DNA of 64,000 nt. It comes from Kordiimonadaceae bacterium. GTDB lineage: Bacteria > Pseudomonadota > Alphaproteobacteria > Sphingomonadales > Emcibacteraceae. Under the pieces are notes generated by a model. That model worked only from the letters and a program-made list of their open reading frames with translations, made no database searches and was not told the DNA's origin. The stretch spans positions 1-64,000 of the forward strand of contig JABGYD010000052.1 of the NCBI GenBank assembly GCA_018675425.1. Reading direction: 5' to 3'. The position numbers and the translations under genes were made by a program. Position 1 is the first letter of the stretch. The number at the start of each line of letters is the position of its first letter. Below are positions 40,456 through 49,166 of the stretch, piece by piece.

Positions 40456-41847
40456 TTAAGTTTGAATTATTATACCAATGATTACTAAAAATAAAGTTAT
40501 TGGAACTAAATACTTAACAAGTATTAGCCAAATTTTTGCATGAATGCTGCTTTTAAAATCAAGAATTTCTTTTGCTTTTTCAGCTGTGAGGATCCAGCCA
40601 CAAAAAATGGCGATTAACAATCCATTTACTGGTCCAACAATGTTACCAAGAAAGTAGTTAAAGGTTTCAAATATATTCATTCCAGCAAACAAATTAATAA
40701 AACCTAGTGGCTCCACACCTTTCAATACACTAAAGGAGAGGACAGAAGTAACGCCAATCATCCAGCAAATTGTACCAAAAATACAGGCTATTCGTCCTCT
40801 AGCATTTGGCCAAATTTCCTTGAAACGTGATATCGACACCTCCAACATACCAATAGAGCTGGAGAGAGCGGCAATAAAAATAAGAGTAAAAAACATAAAA
40901 CCTACCACTGACCCATAAGGCATTGCGCCAAATGCAAGCGGTAACGTTAGAAAAAATAGGCCTGGTCCCTGTGCCACGGAAAGACCGTAGGCAAAAACAA
41001 ATGGGAATATAGCTAGACCGGCAATCAATGCCACGAATGTATCCATTATGCCAGTAATAAGCATTGTTTTAGGTACTGAGGTACCTGTTGGTACATAACT
41101 TCCATATGCCATAAATATGCCTGCACCAACACCCAGTGAAAAGAATGCTTGTCCAACTGCTTCGAGCACCATTGTCCATGAAAGTTTTGAGCTATCAAAA
41201 TGAAATAGAAAGTTTACAGCACCCACAAAGTCAGCAGTAATAGCTGCCCAGATGACGAGGGCAATAAGGATAATTAGCAATGCAGGAACAAGTCTTTTAA
41301 AAGCTTTTTCGAGCCCACTTTTAATACCTCTTGAAACAATAAAAGTTGTAATTACAAGAAAAATGAGGTGCCACATACCAAGGGTAAATGGGTCATCATT
41401 GATGGTATTAAAAACGCTAATAGCGCCTACTTTATCAATTGCAATAAGGTCGCCTGAAAGGGATAAAATTGCATATTTTAGGCTCCAACCACCTATAACT
41501 GCATAGAAACTTAAAAGAAGAAACATGGAAAAACTCATAGACCAACCGACGAAACTCCACCTCTTAGATCCTCCAGCTTCTTTGGCAATATTTCGAAAAC
41601 TAAGGACTGGACTAGCTCGGCCCGCCTTTCCAAGTGCTACCTCTGCCATTTTAAGGGGTAAACTTAGAGCAATAATACTAATAATATAAACACAGATAAA
41701 TGTTCCGCCACCATTTTCCCCAACAAGATAGGGAAAACGCCATAAATTACCTACACCGACAGCCCCACCAATAACCGCAAATAAAAACACCCTCTCTGAA
41801 GACCAAGTGACCCTTTTTTGGATTTGATCTGAAGTTTTCTGACCCAT
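40456..41847 (-). CDS. Sodium-dependent transporter, neurotransmitter:sodium symporter (NSS) family
   Basis: WSSERVFLFAVIGGAVGVGNLWRFPYLVGENGGGTFICVYI, GQAFFSLGVGAGIFMAYGSYVP, ALSSSIGMLEVSISRF. Confidence 0.96.
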   Translation of the reverse strand: MGQKTSDQIQKRVTWSSERVFLFAVIGGAVGVGNLWRFPYLVGENGGGTFICVYIISIIALSLPLKMAEVALGKAGRASPVLSFRNIAKEAGGSKRWSFVGWSMSFSMFLLLSFYAVIGGWSLKYAILSLSGDLIAIDKVGAISVFNTINDDPFTLGMWHLIFLVITTFIVSRGIKSGLEKAFKRLVPALLIILIALVIWAAITADFVGAVNFLFHFDSSKLSWTMVLEAVGQAFFSLGVGAGIFMAYGSYVPTGTSVPKTMLITGIMDTFVALIAGLAIFPFVFAYGLSVAQGPGLFFLTLPLAFGAMPYGSVVGFMFFTLIFIAALSSSIGMLEVSISRFKEIWPNARGRIACIFGTICWMIGVTSVLSFSVLKGVEPLGFINLFAGMNIFETFNYFLGNIVGPVNGLLIAIFCGWILTAEKAKEILDFKSSIHAKIWLILVKYLVPITLFLVIIGIIIQT

Positions 41848-41851
41848 TCTG

Positions 41852-43525
41852 TTATCCTTTTCTTAAATCAGAAAGCATTATACTGGGTGTAATTACGTCA
41901 GGGTCTGTGATTATCTCAATTAAAGCGGGTCCCGCAGTTCTATTTAGTTCTGTAAAGGTTTCTATGAAGTCATTAATAGTTTTTACCTGCATTGCAGGTA
42001 TTCCGTAAGCCCTTGCAAGTGCTGCAAAATCTGGATTAGTAAGTTCAACAGCTATAGAACGCTCCGGGAAGCGTTTTTCCTGATGCATTTGGATTGATCC
42101 ATAACGAGAATTATTAATCACGATAAACTTTACGTTAGTGTTGTATCGAATGGCTGTTGCAATTTCTTGCCCATTCATTAGGAAGCAACCATCTCCAGCA
42201 AAGGATAAAATAGTTTTTTCTGGATAAAGCATGCCGGCAGATATTGCGGCGGGGACTGAATATCCCATTATAGCTGATTGAGTTGCTACTTGAGTGCCAA
42301 ACAGATTATGTGAAAAATAACGTTGGATCCACTGAGTATAGTTTCCTGCACCAAAGCTTACGATTGTGTCATCTGGGAGGGTCTTACTTAGCCACTTCAT
42401 AATCCCAGCAAGGTCGGCATCCTGCATATTTCCTTTATTAATAGTAAAGTCTTGATAATTTTTATGACCTTTTTTTACCCAATCATCCCATGGTGGTTGA
42501 ATTGATGGTTTTAAATCAGATAAGGACTTAGCAAACTCATTCATATCGCAGACGATGGATAGGTCTGCTTGAAAAACTCTTCCTATATCTTCATGCCCTG
42601 AGCTTATGTGAACTAGTTTTTGCCTTGGGTTAGGAATATCGTATTTTTGATAACCATTAGTTTCAATATCGGTCATTTCTGCACCAATGATAATTAACAC
42701 GTCAGCTTCGTCTACATATTCTTCAAGTTTGGGGTCGTTACCAACACCTTTGACGCCGACATAATTTTGATGACCGTTATCGAATTGGTCTTGCCGCCTA
42801 AAAACCGTGGCAACTGGAAGATTATAGTTTTCAATAAATTTTTGAATATAATCATTAGCCTGTTGGCTCCAAGTACTTGGTTTGGCACCTATTAAAACCA
42901 GTGGTTTTTGTGCGTTTGCTATAATTTTTTTAAGCTCGTTTAAAGCTTTTTCACTGGGACCAGAACGAGTGGGTTTAATAAGGTCTCCGGGCGTGGCTAT
43001 AACTTCATCAAGTTGCATGTCATCAGGCAGTCCTAAAATTACTGGACCAGGTCTGCCGGAACACGCTGTTCTATATGCGCGACTAATGATTTCTGGGATA
43101 CGTGCTGCATCATCAATATCCATTACTAGTTTAGCCATTGATCCAAATAAGCCTTTTAAATCTAATTCTTGAAATGCTCCTCTTTCGCGGTTTTTACGAG
43201 GGACCTGCCCAACGAAAAGGATCATAGGGGTTCCATCAAGATGGGCGGTTTGTACGCCAATAACTGCATTAGCTGCTCCAGGTCCGCGCGTCACAAAACC
43301 TAGCCCTGGTTTGCCGGTAAGGCGTCCGTGAGCTTCAGCCATAAATGCAACACTTCCCTCTTGTCTGCAGATAATTAACTTAAGTTGATCAGGCACATCA
43401 TAAAGTGCATCTAGAACTCCAAGGTAACTCTCTCCAGGCACAGAATAGCCTATTGTTGCTCCTTGCCTTAGAAGACAATCTATAAGAAGTCTTCCTCCAG
43501 TTTGAGTTTTAACTTTTTCTTTCAT
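41852..43525 (-). CDS. Thiamine pyrophosphate-dependent enzyme (acetolactate synthase-like)
   Basis: GYSVPGESYLGVLDAL, RQEGSVAFMAEAHGRLTGKPGLGFVTRGPGAANAVIGVQTA, TILSFAGDGCFLMNGQEIATAIRYNTNVKFIVINNSRYG (TPP motif). Confidence 0.92.
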   Translation of the reverse strand: MKEKVKTQTGGRLLIDCLLRQGATIGYSVPGESYLGVLDALYDVPDQLKLIICRQEGSVAFMAEAHGRLTGKPGLGFVTRGPGAANAVIGVQTAHLDGTPMILFVGQVPRKNRERGAFQELDLKGLFGSMAKLVMDIDDAARIPEIISRAYRTACSGRPGPVILGLPDDMQLDEVIATPGDLIKPTRSGPSEKALNELKKIIANAQKPLVLIGAKPSTWSQQANDYIQKFIENYNLPVATVFRRQDQFDNGHQNYVGVKGVGNDPKLEEYVDEADVLIIIGAEMTDIETNGYQKYDIPNPRQKLVHISSGHEDIGRVFQADLSIVCDMNEFAKSLSDLKPSIQPPWDDWVKKGHKNYQDFTINKGNMQDADLAGIMKWLSKTLPDDTIVSFGAGNYTQWIQRYFSHNLFGTQVATQSAIMGYSVPAAISAGMLYPEKTILSFAGDGCFLMNGQEIATAIRYNTNVKFIVINNSRYGSIQMHQEKRFPERSIAVELTNPDFAALARAYGIPAMQVKTINDFIETFTELNRTAGPALIEIITDPDVITPSIMLSDLRKG

Positions 43526-43534
43526 TCTTTATCC

Positions 43535-45121
43535 TTAAGCCCGTCCAGTGGGTAGCGGGCTCCAGTCCTGCATTTCGCAAATTAACTGAAGCATACGCTT
43601 TGTCATTACATTGGTTAATTTTTTATATTCTGGTTTATCCCAAATATTTTCAAGTTCATGGGGATCATTTTTTAGATCAAAAAGCTCATAGTGACCAGAT
43701 GGGTGATAAAGGGTCATACGGTGATGTTTAGTTACCATAGTGCGAACCCTTTGTGGTTCTGTAAACCCGAGGTAAATTACTTCACGATCATCTTCGATCA
43801 GTACTTCATTTCTGTGGGTTGTTGTTTCTTCAGCAATAAGGCTATTAAGACTTTTGCCTTGAATTCCATAATAAAGTGGAGTGCTGCTCCGTTCAAGTAT
43901 TGTTGGGGCAATGTCGATACCAGAACAAAGACCCTTAACATAAGCAGTTGTTTTAGAAGTTGGGTCTGACCAAATGAATGGTGTGCGAATAAGACCTTGA
44001 GTATGTATAGGACCCTTGAGCATTATACCGTGATCTGCCATATAATCTCCATGATCTGACCCAAATATGATTACAGTATTTTTGTATAGGTTACATTTTT
44101 TTAGTGTCTCAACAATGTTTCCAATCCAGTCGTCAATCATGGATACCATGCCATACGTTAATGCTATAGCCTCGCGCGCCTCTTTTTCATTAACAACGTA
44201 AGGAAGAGTGGTTTCACGGTTTGAAATTCCGTTTTCATGTTCATTACGAAGATGGTCAAGAATGGGAGAGCTCCCTTTATTGAAGCTTTTAGGTAGCTCT
44301 ATTTCATTGGGGTTATACATATCCCAATATTTCCCCGGGGGTGTAAAAGGATGATGTGGGTCGGGAAAGGAGCATTGTACAAAAAACGGTTTTTCTTCAT
44401 CATGAGTAACAATCCAATCTATAGTTTGTTGCCCGATGTAAGCAGTTGGATATTCTTTTTCATTAACAGCGGTTCGCCACGCCTGAGGTGTTGATATGTT
44501 ACCTTTATCCAAAGCATTTTTAGAGCCTTTTAGGCTTTCTGAATTTCTATGTTTACTGTTAAGCCATCGAGGGTAGTTGGCACCAACATTGTCTCCGTGA
44601 AGAGTGCATAAATCAACATGATCAAACCCGTAATAGGGGGTTTTAACTTGATGATCCTCATTTTTCTTCCAAAGAATGGAATTTTCATTATCATAATTAT
44701 CCCCCGTCAGAACTGACCTAGTTGGTTGATCGGGATAACCATCTTTATCTGTACTGCACTTTTCTACAACGGACGGCGTATAAGCACGAGGGAGACCAGT
44801 CATGTTCTGTAGGTGACTTTTTCCAATGAGTGCTGTGTCGTAACCACTTTCACGAAGTGCACCAACGAAGGTCCGCGATTGAATACTAAGTGGAGTACCA
44901 TTCGTCCGAGCTCCATTTGTAGATGGCATACGACCGGTCATAATAGCTGCTCTAGCTGGCATACAAAATGGATTTGCCACGTATAGACGGTCAAAGCGAG
45001 TGCCACACGAAGCTAATTTATCAATATTAGGTGTTTTGATATCTTTATTGCCGTAGCAGCCAAGAAAATCTGCCCGAGCCTGATCCACCATTATGTATAA
45101 AAAATTTGTTTTTTTACTCAA
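43535..45121 (-). CDS. Type I sulfatase
   Basis: NFLYIMVDQARADFLGCYGNKDIKTPNIDKLA, Cys-type formylglycine motif NPFCMPARAAIMTGRMPS, VIIFGSDHGDYMADHGIMLKG. Confidence 0.95.
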   Translation of the reverse strand: MSKKTNFLYIMVDQARADFLGCYGNKDIKTPNIDKLASCGTRFDRLYVANPFCMPARAAIMTGRMPSTNGARTNGTPLSIQSRTFVGALRESGYDTALIGKSHLQNMTGLPRAYTPSVVEKCSTDKDGYPDQPTRSVLTGDNYDNENSILWKKNEDHQVKTPYYGFDHVDLCTLHGDNVGANYPRWLNSKHRNSESLKGSKNALDKGNISTPQAWRTAVNEKEYPTAYIGQQTIDWIVTHDEEKPFFVQCSFPDPHHPFTPPGKYWDMYNPNEIELPKSFNKGSSPILDHLRNEHENGISNRETTLPYVVNEKEAREAIALTYGMVSMIDDWIGNIVETLKKCNLYKNTVIIFGSDHGDYMADHGIMLKGPIHTQGLIRTPFIWSDPTSKTTAYVKGLCSGIDIAPTILERSSTPLYYGIQGKSLNSLIAEETTTHRNEVLIEDDREVIYLGFTEPQRVRTMVTKHHRMTLYHPSGHYELFDLKNDPHELENIWDKPEYKKLTNVMTKRMLQLICEMQDWSPLPTGRA

Positions 45122-45125
45122 TATT

Positions 45126-46553
45126 TTAAGCCCTGTGAATTAATTTACTGTGTAGGAAACTATAAAGCCCAACTTTGCCACCTTCATATCCATACCCGCT
45201 CTCTTTAACGCCTCCAAACGGAACATTTTCCCTTATTGGTGTGGTAATATTAATACTTACCAGCCCAACATCAAGTCGTGGTTTTACGTAATTGATTATT
45301 TCTTGATCTTCTGTAAACACGTATGAAGCAAGACCATATGGTACATCGTTTGCTCGAGAAAGAACATCATCAATATCTTCAAATTCTGCAAGAATTGCCA
45401 CTGGTCCAAAAATTTCTGTTTTCATTAGTTTGGCATCATCAGGTACATTAGTAAGGACTGTTGTTTCATAAAAGTAACCAGAACGTTCAATTTTATGACC
45501 ACCGAGAAGGCAAGTTGCACCTTTATGTAAAGCATCATTTACCAATTTATCTACAGCCTCCAACCTTCTTTCGTGAGCAAGGGGACCAATGTCGGTATCT
45601 TTATCTGAACCATTACCAACAGATAATGCTGCTGCGTATTCAACAAATTTATCAGAAAAAGATTTAAAAATATTTTTATGAATAAAAAATCGGCTGGGTG
45701 AAATACAAACTTGTCCAGCATTGCGGTATTTAAATATAGCAAGATTTTTTGCTATACTATCAACATCTACATCATCAAATACTAAAACGGGTGCATGACC
45801 CCCAAGCTCAAGAATACAAGGAGTAAGAGTGGTAGATGCAATTTTAGCAAGTTTTTGTCCAACCGCACTTGAGCCAGTAAGTGATACTTTGCGTATAGAT
45901 TTTTGGCTAATTAGGGTATTTGAAATTTTTTCTGGATCACCAAAGACCATATTTAGAACCCCAGAGGGTAGTCCAGAACTTTCTAGTGCCTTAGCAATTG
46001 CAAGTGCGGATGCAGGCGCCTCTTCGGCTGGCTTTATGATTATACAACACCCAGCGGCTATTGCTGCTGCTATTTTTCGAGCAGTGAGCATAATAGGGAA
46101 GTTCCAAGGTGAAAACCCAGCAACAATGCCTACAGGCTCATATTCAGATTGTTGGGTATACCCTCCCACATCGTCATCATAATTAAGACTTTCAATCAGA
46201 AGTACTTGCTCGGCAGCCCACTGAAACGACTGGATAGCAGCTTGGACTTCTCCCGTTGATTCCCCTATTGGTTTTCCTTGTTCACGAGTCAATGCTTCCG
46301 CAATACTTTTACGATTTACATCTAAATTTCTTGCCGCGCCGGCTAATATTTCTGATTTTTTAGCGGCGGAGGTAAAGGCCCAACTTTTAAATGCTTTCTC
46401 AGCAGATTTGACTGCAAAAAGAAGGTTTTCGTCAGTTGCAGAACAGACATGATAAAGTATTTCCTCGGTAGCTGGATTGATCACAGCAATTTTTTTATTG
46501 CTATCGTTACCCACCCATTGACCATCAATATAAAGCTTTAAAAATTCACTCAC
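45126..46553 (-). CDS. Aldehyde dehydrogenase family protein (semialdehyde dehydrogenase-like)
   Basis: GFSPWNFPIMLTARKIAAAIAAGCCIIIKPAEEAP, VSLTGSSAVGQKLAK, LELGGHAPVLVFDDVD, NAGQVCISPSRFFIH catalytic Cys. Confidence 0.95.
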   Translation of the reverse strand: MSEFLKLYIDGQWVGNDSNKKIAVINPATEEILYHVCSATDENLLFAVKSAEKAFKSWAFTSAAKKSEILAGAARNLDVNRKSIAEALTREQGKPIGESTGEVQAAIQSFQWAAEQVLLIESLNYDDDVGGYTQQSEYEPVGIVAGFSPWNFPIMLTARKIAAAIAAGCCIIIKPAEEAPASALAIAKALESSGLPSGVLNMVFGDPEKISNTLISQKSIRKVSLTGSSAVGQKLAKIASTTLTPCILELGGHAPVLVFDDVDVDSIAKNLAIFKYRNAGQVCISPSRFFIHKNIFKSFSDKFVEYAAALSVGNGSDKDTDIGPLAHERRLEAVDKLVNDALHKGATCLLGGHKIERSGYFYETTVLTNVPDDAKLMKTEIFGPVAILAEFEDIDDVLSRANDVPYGLASYVFTEDQEIINYVKPRLDVGLVSINITTPIRENVPFGGVKESGYGYEGGKVGLYSFLHSKLIHRA

Positions 46554-46829
46554 TATCTAAACCTTATCCATTTAGTAATAATATAATAAAATTCCATATA
46601 AATATACTTATTCTATATATCATAATTAACAGGGCTTACATAAAAATCAAGAAAAAACTCTACTAACGTTTCTATATAACCTTTAAGGTGCTCAAATCTT
46701 AAATGAAATAATTACTTATTGAATAATGAATTAATTTATTATACATTATTGAGGTATTTCAGTATGTATTATTTTCATCAATTTATGGTGATGTAATAAA
46801 GTTTAAATTGATAAAAATAGGATAATAAT

Positions 46830-47375
46830 ATGACTATTAAAAGACTTCACCATGCGGCATTTCGGTGTCAAGATGCAAAGGAAACAGTAAAATTTTATAC
46901 GAGTGTTTTAGGACTTAAGTTTTCTCATGCGATGGGTGAAGACCATGTTCCTTCGACGGGGGAGTATAGTCCTCATATTCATATATTTCTTGAAATGGAG
47001 GACGGTGCTTGCATTGCTTTTTTCGAGTGCCCTAAAGATCCTGGAAACATGAAAGATATGGAAATGCCAGGATGGGTGCAGCATTTTGCATTTATGGTTG
47101 AAAATGTTGAAGTGTTATTATCTGAAAAAAAACGTCTTGAGGGCTTAGATATTGACGTGCTTGGGCCAGTTAATCATGATGACTTTATTACATCTATTTA
47201 CTTCTTTGATCCAAGCGGGCACCGACTTGAGTTGACAACAGACACTTGTGGTGACGATCGCCGAAAAGTATTTGAAGATGAAGCATATAAGGTTCTCGAA
47301 TTGTGGGACCAAACTCATGACTGGTCGCAAAGAGAAAAAATATTTGGCGGTAAAACAGGTTATGAACGGAATTAA
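46830..47375 (+). CDS. VOC (glyoxalase/bleomycin resistance/dioxygenase) family protein
   Basis: IKRLHHAAFRCQDAKETVKFYTSVLGLKFSHAM...VQHFAFMVENVEVL...SIYFFDPSGHRLELTTDT. Confidence 0.92.
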   Translation: MTIKRLHHAAFRCQDAKETVKFYTSVLGLKFSHAMGEDHVPSTGEYSPHIHIFLEMEDGACIAFFECPKDPGNMKDMEMPGWVQHFAFMVENVEVLLSEKKRLEGLDIDVLGPVNHDDFITSIYFFDPSGHRLELTTDTCGDDRRKVFEDEAYKVLELWDQTHDWSQREKIFGGKTGYERN

Positions 47376-47378
47376 ACA

Positions 47379-48359
47379 ATGAAATTAGCTTCAAAAAAAA
47401 GTGGCCGGGACGGTGCTCTATTAGTTGTAAGTAAAGATACAAAAAGCGCAGTGGATGCTTCATATATCGCTGCAACTATGCAAGCAGCCCTTGATGATTG
47501 GGATATGGTCACACCAAAGTTAGAAGAGTTATATAATAGGCTAAACAATGGAAAGGTAGAGGGGTCATTCGCTCTGAACTTTAGTGACCTTGATGCACCG
47601 CTTCCGCGATGTTACCAGTATTTAGATGGTGCTTGTTATTTAAGTCATATTCAACGCAATCGTGCGGCACGTGGGGATAGCTTACCTGCGGATATTTTAG
47701 ATTCTCCACTAATATACCAGGGTATCTCTCACGGTTACATGGCGTGGAATGACCCAATTAAATTGCCTGACGAAAATCATGGTATAGATTTTGAAGCTGA
47801 AATTGCTGCTATTACTGGTGATGTGCCGATCGGCGTGCCCTCCAGTGAAGCAACAACGCACATTAAGTTATTTGTACTACTAAATGATATTTCTCTGCGT
47901 AGTTTAATACCAGCAGAGCTTAAAAGGTCATTTGGATTTTTAACAGGTAAACCATCGTCCTCACTTGGACCTATTGCGGTTACCCCGGATGAACTCGGTG
48001 ATCTTTGGGATGAAAAACTTGTGTCTGGAAAAATGAATTGCTGGGTTCGAGGTGAGAAGTTTGGATCGCTCGAATCTGGAGAAGGAACACCATTTGATTA
48101 TGGTGATGCTATTGCCCATGTTGCAATAACCAGAACATTTGAACCGGGAACTATTATTGCTCTTGGAACCGTATCTAACGAAGACGAAACCCTTGGCTGC
48201 GGCTGTATTGGTGAACAACGTGCATTAGAAATTATAAACGAGGGGAGCCCTAAAACGGATCTACTTAAATTTGGGGATAGTGTGAAAATTGATCATCAGG
48301 ATTATGACGGTAATTCAATTTTTGGTGTAATTGATCAAAAGGTTGAACCCCTTGGATAA
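47379..48359 (+). CDS. Fumarylacetoacetate hydrolase family protein
   Basis: GIDFEAEIAAITGDVPIGV, LFVLLNDISLRSLIPAELKRSFGFLTGKPSSSLGPIAVTPDELG, GTPFDYGDAIAHVAITRTFEPGTIIALGTVSN. Confidence 0.92.
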   Translation: MKLASKKSGRDGALLVVSKDTKSAVDASYIAATMQAALDDWDMVTPKLEELYNRLNNGKVEGSFALNFSDLDAPLPRCYQYLDGACYLSHIQRNRAARGDSLPADILDSPLIYQGISHGYMAWNDPIKLPDENHGIDFEAEIAAITGDVPIGVPSSEATTHIKLFVLLNDISLRSLIPAELKRSFGFLTGKPSSSLGPIAVTPDELGDLWDEKLVSGKMNCWVRGEKFGSLESGEGTPFDYGDAIAHVAITRTFEPGTIIALGTVSNEDETLGCGCIGEQRALEIINEGSPKTDLLKFGDSVKIDHQDYDGNSIFGVIDQKVEPLG

Positions 48360-48362
48360 TAA

Positions 48363-49166
48363 ATGACAGAACAAAAAAAGGCACAACAAGGTATTAACTC
48401 AGTTGTCATTGGTATGGGTGTCCTAGACGTTATTCTTGATGCTGGACGTGCTCTTTCGCTTAATGCTATAGCTAATGAAGCGGAAATGTCGCCAGCTAAG
48501 GTTCACCGATATCTCGTTAGCCTAATTGAAACGGGTTTAGTTACACGAATGAAGGAGCCGGGTCTATATGACTTGGGACCAAAGGCACTGAAGCTTGGGT
48601 TTAAGGCGATAAGGCGCATTGATCGTGTGACTATAGCGAATGAAGAATTAGAAACCTTAGGTTCTAAAGTCGATGAGACGGTATTCCTTACAATATGGAA
48701 TGACGGAGAGGCATTAGTGGTTGGTAGAAAAGCATCGTCAAGACCAATAACATTGATGGTTAGAATTGGTGAAGTACTTTCGCCAATTTACAGCGCGCCA
48801 GGGCGAATGTTTGTGGCATTTCTTGATGACCAACAAAAAGATCGAGTTATAAGCGGATATTCTTCGCTTCCAAGTAAGCCAAAAATAAATGGTAGAGAGG
48901 CTGAAAAAGCTGAATACCTTGAAGAGCTTGCAGATATTAATAAAAAGAAATTTTCTCGTTGTATAGGCGATTTTCAATCAAATGTCATTTCAATGTCAGT
49001 GCCAATCATAGGGTCGCGTGGGACGGTTGAATTTGTCCTTACGGTCATTGGTTATGAAAGTGATATTGGAAATGAAAATAATATTGCTGCAGAAAGAATT
49101 AAAAAGTCATTATTTCAGTCACAGCAAAATCTGACTGAAAAATTAGGTACTTGGGAAGCAATTTAA
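48363..49166 (+). CDS. IclR family transcriptional regulator
   Basis: N-terminal wHTH LSLNAIANEAEMSPAKVHRYLVSLIETGLVTRMKEPGLYDLGPKALKLG and effector domain; last codons overlap the P450 start (TAATG). Confidence 0.93.
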   Translation: MTEQKKAQQGINSVVIGMGVLDVILDAGRALSLNAIANEAEMSPAKVHRYLVSLIETGLVTRMKEPGLYDLGPKALKLGFKAIRRIDRVTIANEELETLGSKVDETVFLTIWNDGEALVVGRKASSRPITLMVRIGEVLSPIYSAPGRMFVAFLDDQQKDRVISGYSSLPSKPKINGREAEKAEYLEELADINKKKFSRCIGDFQSNVISMSVPIIGSRGTVEFVLTVIGYESDIGNENNIAAERIKKSLFQSQQNLTEKLGTWEAI

